NCBI GenBank assembly: GCA_019914995.1
Contig: CM034137.1
Coordinates: forward strand, 6,165,155 to 6,229,154
DNA: 64,000 bases
DNA from: Acanthochlamys bracteata
Lineage: Eukaryota > Streptophyta > Magnoliopsida > Pandanales > Velloziaceae
Direction of reading: 5' to 3'
The notes under the pieces are model-generated. The model searched no databases, was not told the origin of the DNA, and saw only the letters and a list, made by a program, of their open reading frames with translations. This document shows, piece by piece, positions 59,800 to 64,000 of this stretch. Within the stretch, counting starts at the first letter, position 1. The number at the start of each line of letters is the position of its first letter. The translations under genes and the position numbers were made by a program.

Positions 59800-60472
59800 A
59801 TTTTTCTTCCCGGCTGTTTTTCCGTCTCTTTCGCCTTTGCCCATGCCATACCGACGCTACACTGCCGGATCCGCTCCCTACTGCCGGTAATTCACCGGCG
59901 AACTCCTGCAGGTCTCCTTCTGCTTGGTTGCCTCTCTCTACTGCTTGGTAGCGCGATTTGAACCCGTGCTCTTACCCGAGCGCGTTTGCACGTAGGAAGC
60001 CCTAGATGAAAACCCTTCTTCCTCACCTCTGACCACTGTTTCTATTCTTTCTACCGACGATTGAGCCGCGACCTCAGTTGATCGCGAGCAGGTGCGGAGC
60101 CGCGAGTGCACTATCTTTGCTGTCGCCGGCAAATTCTGGCAACCGGTGGTCGTCCCTACCTTTTCCTCATCTCCTCGAAGCTCTACTATTTCTGTCCACC
60201 CTTAGTAGTTACCGGATTCGGTGCCTTAGCTTGCCGCTGCTTGGTTCACTTCAATCTCCGACGTCGAAGGTCGACTCGAGCAGTGGTTGGCATCTCCATT
60301 TCCCTTCCACCACCGGTGTTGTTTCTGTTGCTCGGGACCGTTTCCATCAGACTGTGAACCAATTCATCGTTACTGCTGACTTTGTTGCGCTGCAGATGAC
60401 GAAGCTCGTTGATTCATCTTCGCTGGAGGTGTAGTTACTTTCCTGTCGAAATTGGACTTGAAAGGTCAAAAG
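59800..60472 (+). other. GC-rich leader, probable 5' UTR exon of the UBP26-like gene
   Basis: A sharp change from AT-rich DNA to a GC- and CpG-rich block with pyrimidine tracts. It ends in a good donor (aaag/gtgagc at 60472-60478). A plausible acceptor (ttgccag, ending at 61243) lies just before the coding ATG at 61248, so a 5' UTR intron of about 770 bp is likely. Many short upstream frames occur (for example 60078-60434), none with a known domain. An independent gene or a TE promoter remains possible. Confidence 0.45.
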
Positions 60473-61247
60473 GTGAGCCCTTTACCTAAACGTCGTGGTT
60501 TGGATTTTAATAGATTGAGCAAGTTGAGATTTGGAATGATTTCATAGTCTGTAACATGGAGAAGAATTATTTATGGATTTGAGTAAGTTGAATTTGGAAA
60601 GATAGGAGTTATGGAATTCGTACTGCTGGTTATGACCGGAGATACAAAGGTCAGGTTCAGGACTTGAATTGCTTAGCAACGTGTCTATGGCCTTTGTGCT
60701 TTAGTGCTTGACTAAGTCCTGACTGGCTACGCAGTATATTCAGAGATCGTTGTGCGAGAGTAGTTCAGCACGGGGATGACGCTCTCGATTGTGTCTCATG
60801 AATTTTGATTTATGCCAATGCCCTTCTAATAGTGCATGTTCACTGTGGATTTCACTTATAGCGTGTTTATGCGACTTACTCCATTCATTGTACTATAACT
60901 GTGATTATTCTGTAGTTGTGTACTGAGTTTTTAATATTGTTTTGGTTTTTTCTTGAATGCTTTTATTGTATTTTTTTTGTTTTTGTTTTTTATAAATATG
61001 TTCAAGGCTTACTATCTCAGATTGAGTCAAAAGATTGGTCTAGGTTAGTGTCGGCCATGTTTCCATTTTGGGCCGTGACACTTCCCTTTTTTGATTCTTT
61101 CAGGCTAGGCTAGTTTTGGAGCTTTTTCCTCCTAGTAATGGGCTTCCTTTGTAAAAACTTTTTATGAGATAAATTGATCTGAAAGTATATATTTGTTGTG
61201 AAAAGGTGGTGATCTGTATCTACACTGTGATACAAGTTGCCAGTGCA

Positions 61248-62015
61248 ATGAGCAGACCAAACACGCGCAGCAAAGGCAAGCGGCATAGGAATGATGACGG
61301 TGATGATCCTGTTCTGGAAATTCATAGGTTTGCAGTTTTCTTTGTCTGCAGTGATGTATAAGTCCTCAACTTCGTCCTTCGTTGTTTTCATGCTTGTGCT
61401 GATTTCTTATTTTTGCAGGAAGATTCATTTAGATGGAGAGATTTCAAAAAGTGATATTGACAAATTATATATGGTAACTAAGCCTGTTTGTCATGGGTGC
61501 CGCGTGAATACAAAGGATTCTCCTAATTGCTTTTGTGGGCTTATTCCACAATCTGGTGGGACTAGGAAATCTGGCTTATGGCAGAAGATGGGTGATATTA
61601 ATATTTCTTTGGCTACAGACCCTTCTAAGAATCTGCGTTCTCCCACTGATACGCCTGCTGGGTTAACTAATCTCGGCGCTACCTGCTATGCAAATAGCAT
61701 ACTGCAGTGTCTTTATATGAACTCATCTTTTAGGGCTGGCATATTTTCACTTGAATTGGATATTCTGAAGCAGCATCCAGTTCTAGATCAGCTTGCTCGG
61801 CTATTTGCTCAGTTGCACTCTAGCACAATGGCCTTTATCGACTCGGCGCCTTTCATCAAGACGTTGGAGCTGGACAATGGAGTGCAGCAGGACAGTCATG
61901 AGTTCTTGACATTATTTCTTTCTCTGCTGGAGCGGTCTTTAAGTCATGCAAGAGTTTCTAGTGCTAGAACTATAATTCAAGATCTTTTTAGTGGTAGTGT
62001 CTCACATCTAACACG
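61248..62015 (+). CDS. UBP26: UBP26-like ubiquitin-specific protease, N-terminal two exons (gene continues)
   Basis: Exons 61248-61327 and 61419-62015, with a GT...AG intron; the second exon ends in a donor (acacg/gtgagg). The protein starts [14 protein letters not shown], a nuclear-localisation-like basic stretch also typical of Arabidopsis UBP26. Next is a Cys cluster ([17 protein letters not shown], about 51-67) and the USP catalytic box [19 protein letters not shown] with the catalytic Cys at about residue 116. Then [14 protein letters not shown] (QQD box) and [15 protein letters not shown]26 removes ubiquitin from histone H2B in the nucleus and affects silencing and flowering or seed development. 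The His box and the C-terminal ubiquitin-like parts lie beyond the window. No break is seen. Confidence 0.9.
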
Positions 62016-64000
62016 GTGAGGAACATAACTTTGCATCATTCTCATGAGCAGATATGCATTTTATATTTTATCTTGCTTGATGATTTCCGTTTTGAACATT
62101 TCAATCGTGTAGTAAATGTCTGTCTTTTGTTTCAGCAGTGAGCTATGAGCTCAAGCCTGCCCACTAAATCACTGTCTAATTTCTTTGACTGTGAAGGTTC
62201 AAAATAATCCGTGAGTTTATTTCATTTATAAGCCGGTCCAACTTGCAAGTGGGTATGAAATTCAGAAGGCATCACATCTTGATTAAAGAGATAATTTAGG
62301 ATGAAATGGTTCTGGTTAACCTCTTCTATAATGCAAAATAGTGTATTGGTTCTAAGCGCAGAAGTTAAATTGTTACAGCAAGAAAAAAAAAAGAACAATG
62401 AAAAGCTTATAGGATAATTCTACGTATAGGAACATCAGCCTCAAATTTTGGATCGTAAACCTGTAATGTAAAACCAAACTTTAGCAAGTGATGTTTCAGT
62501 AGGTATGTATGACCTACCAATCCAAAATATGGTAAATTTGTTAGTGTGTAGATGAAATAGTAGTCTCAAATATGTACCCAATTTTTAGTATAAAGGAAAC
62601 CTTACGTTCATTGATCATGTACCCATCAGCATTTGGTACTCTATGTCATGGAGTCTATTGAAGTGCTTCCATGTTTTCCTAAATCCAAAATATTCATTTA
62701 GTCTGCATAAATCAAGAACTAATTTAAGCTTTTCTTACATGTAGTCCTTAGCCTTAGTATAAGTCATAAGAGCAAACATAGAAGGATTTCATACCTCCAC
62801 ATACTCCTGAGTAATATGCTTAATACCATTGTGTTTGAATTGACATGCCATGGTATGTCAAGTGAAATACTGTTGGTATGGTTTTAGGATCTCTGTTTGG
62901 TAGTAAAGATTTTAAATTGTTTAGATAAAGCTAATGCTTTCAAGTTAGTTTGATCTGCATGCAATTTTCCACTGAATGATGAAACCTTAGCGTCTGGTTT
63001 TAATATGCTTATTGTAACCCTAAGTTTTTCAAGACCATTGGAATAGAAGATTTCAGTGGTCTTTTAATACCATATCATACCTTCCCAAACACCACTTTGG
63101 AAAGATTTTATCATGGTATTTCAGATGCCATGGGACTTTAAAGGATCTCATGGTATTTGTTGAAGGTCACAGCCTCCAAATAGGCCCTTAGAATTTGTCA
63201 AAGTCCAAACTGAAAATCCACCAAGCAAAGAGAAACTAGAGCAAGTTTCAGTTTCTTAGTTCGGTGCTGAAAGCTTCTTCGTTGAGCAGCAAGATAAGAA
63301 TGTGGGTTATTTGTTGGGTTTGGACCATTCTCACCTAATCGAATTTGATGACCAAGTTGAAGTTGGGACCACTTTGGTTTTTGGTTCTCCTCCTTCCACC
63401 TGCACACAAGTATATACTTTACAACCCTATTCTGAAATAGAGAATGTGGTGAAGTATTGATTACCATTATTGTTGGGCAGAATGTGGATTTATTGTGCTA
63501 GCAGAAGTTGGGTTCTCTAAATTATCTCTTACCTATTTAAACTGTGTCCTTTTGAATCAATTGAGAAGCCCTCCTCTTGGACTTACGGTTCTCTTCTCTT
63601 CAGCCAACATCTTTAGATTCCTTCATTTAATAATCAATTGCGCAAGTATCATTGTTGGTTTTTGCCTTCCTATTGGCTTTGAGGAGGTGGTCGTTGAAGT
63701 GGTTTGGACTCATATTTCCATAATTTAACCTTGGCTTAAAGTTCATTTGGGTAGTGAAAACTTACTTTATCTATGTGCATATTTACTTTTGTTCTTCCTT
63801 AGTTTGATAATATCTTACCATAACAAACAGCTTGTACATAGTTTATATTCTTACAGTGAATGATAAATATGAAGAATTCTTGCTTCTTTATCGCAGATTG
63901 GTAATATTCTACTTGTTGCATGCATTAATAAATAGCACTTAAAATTAGATATAAATTTGCTGAAGCTTACCATTTGAGTTCATTAGGAAATGGTAAGCAG
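62016..64000 (+). other. Intron 2 of the UBP26-like gene, open at window end
   Basis: It starts gtgagg. No further UBP26 coding exon (a CSxCG-type start is expected) is recognised before the window end. Frames at 63198-63467 (minus) and 63495-63728 (plus) have no domains. Contains a MITE-like segment at 62890-63192. Confidence 0.6.
62890..63192. mobile_element. MITE-like segment in UBP26-like intron 2
   Basis: The left end tctctgtttggtagtaaaga and the right end cctccaaataggccct look like the two ends of a foldback MITE, with repeated ccatggtat/accatg words inside and just outside. Ends approximate. Confidence 0.35.

Overview
This is nuclear DNA from a flowering plant. The evidence is intron-containing genes with plant-specific relatives (an RPS5/RPS2-like CC-NB-LRR gene, an ANTH/AP180 clathrin adaptor, a UBP26-like deubiquitinase, a STIG1-like pseudogene), FAR1-type Mutator-like elements (MULEs), tRNA-Met-primed copia and TRIM retroelements, and many AT-rich MITEs. 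I could not fix the species from the sequence.

The left 20 kb is a transposon bed. Two full-length FAR1-type MULEs lie nearly head to tail: MULE-1 at 990-8543 (transposase on +) and MULE-2 at 9192-15902 (transposase on -). Both have terminal inverted repeats (TIRs) over 1 kb long and both transposases are dead. MULE-1's transposase is cut by a 267-bp solo LTR with an exact 5-bp target duplication and carries three Trp-to-stop changes. A single MULE-like end lies between them, and foldback or half-foldback MITEs follow to 17.9 kb. Almost every element end in this stretch abuts a (TA)n run.

At 18.6-19.8 kb a STIG1-like secreted Cys-rich gene has been pseudogenised by frameshifts, a stop and an 813-bp TRIM retroelement. 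At 20.5-25.2 kb an old tandem duplication contains a MITE that is itself split by a mosaic copia element (20692-24057) with two different LTR types.

The right 37 kb holds four host genes. They are an intronless CC-NB-LRR gene (26705-29461, -), a CCDC130/YJU2-family (CWC16) splicing-factor gene of 7 coding exons with a 6.9-kb intron (33211-42904, -), an AP180-type ANTH clathrin assembly gene of 15 coding exons (48220-55857, -), and the 5' end of a UBP26-like gene (coding from 61248, +) that runs off the window. Between and inside them are MITEs and fossil copia fragments.

The host genes do not form a pathway: they are an immune receptor, a spliceosome factor, an endocytic adaptor and a histone H2B-type deubiquitinase. 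I see no wholly new system. The least routine content is the long-TIR MULEs (with internal minisatellites and a small ORF kept in both TIRs), the layered insertions, and the NLR with altered signature residues.
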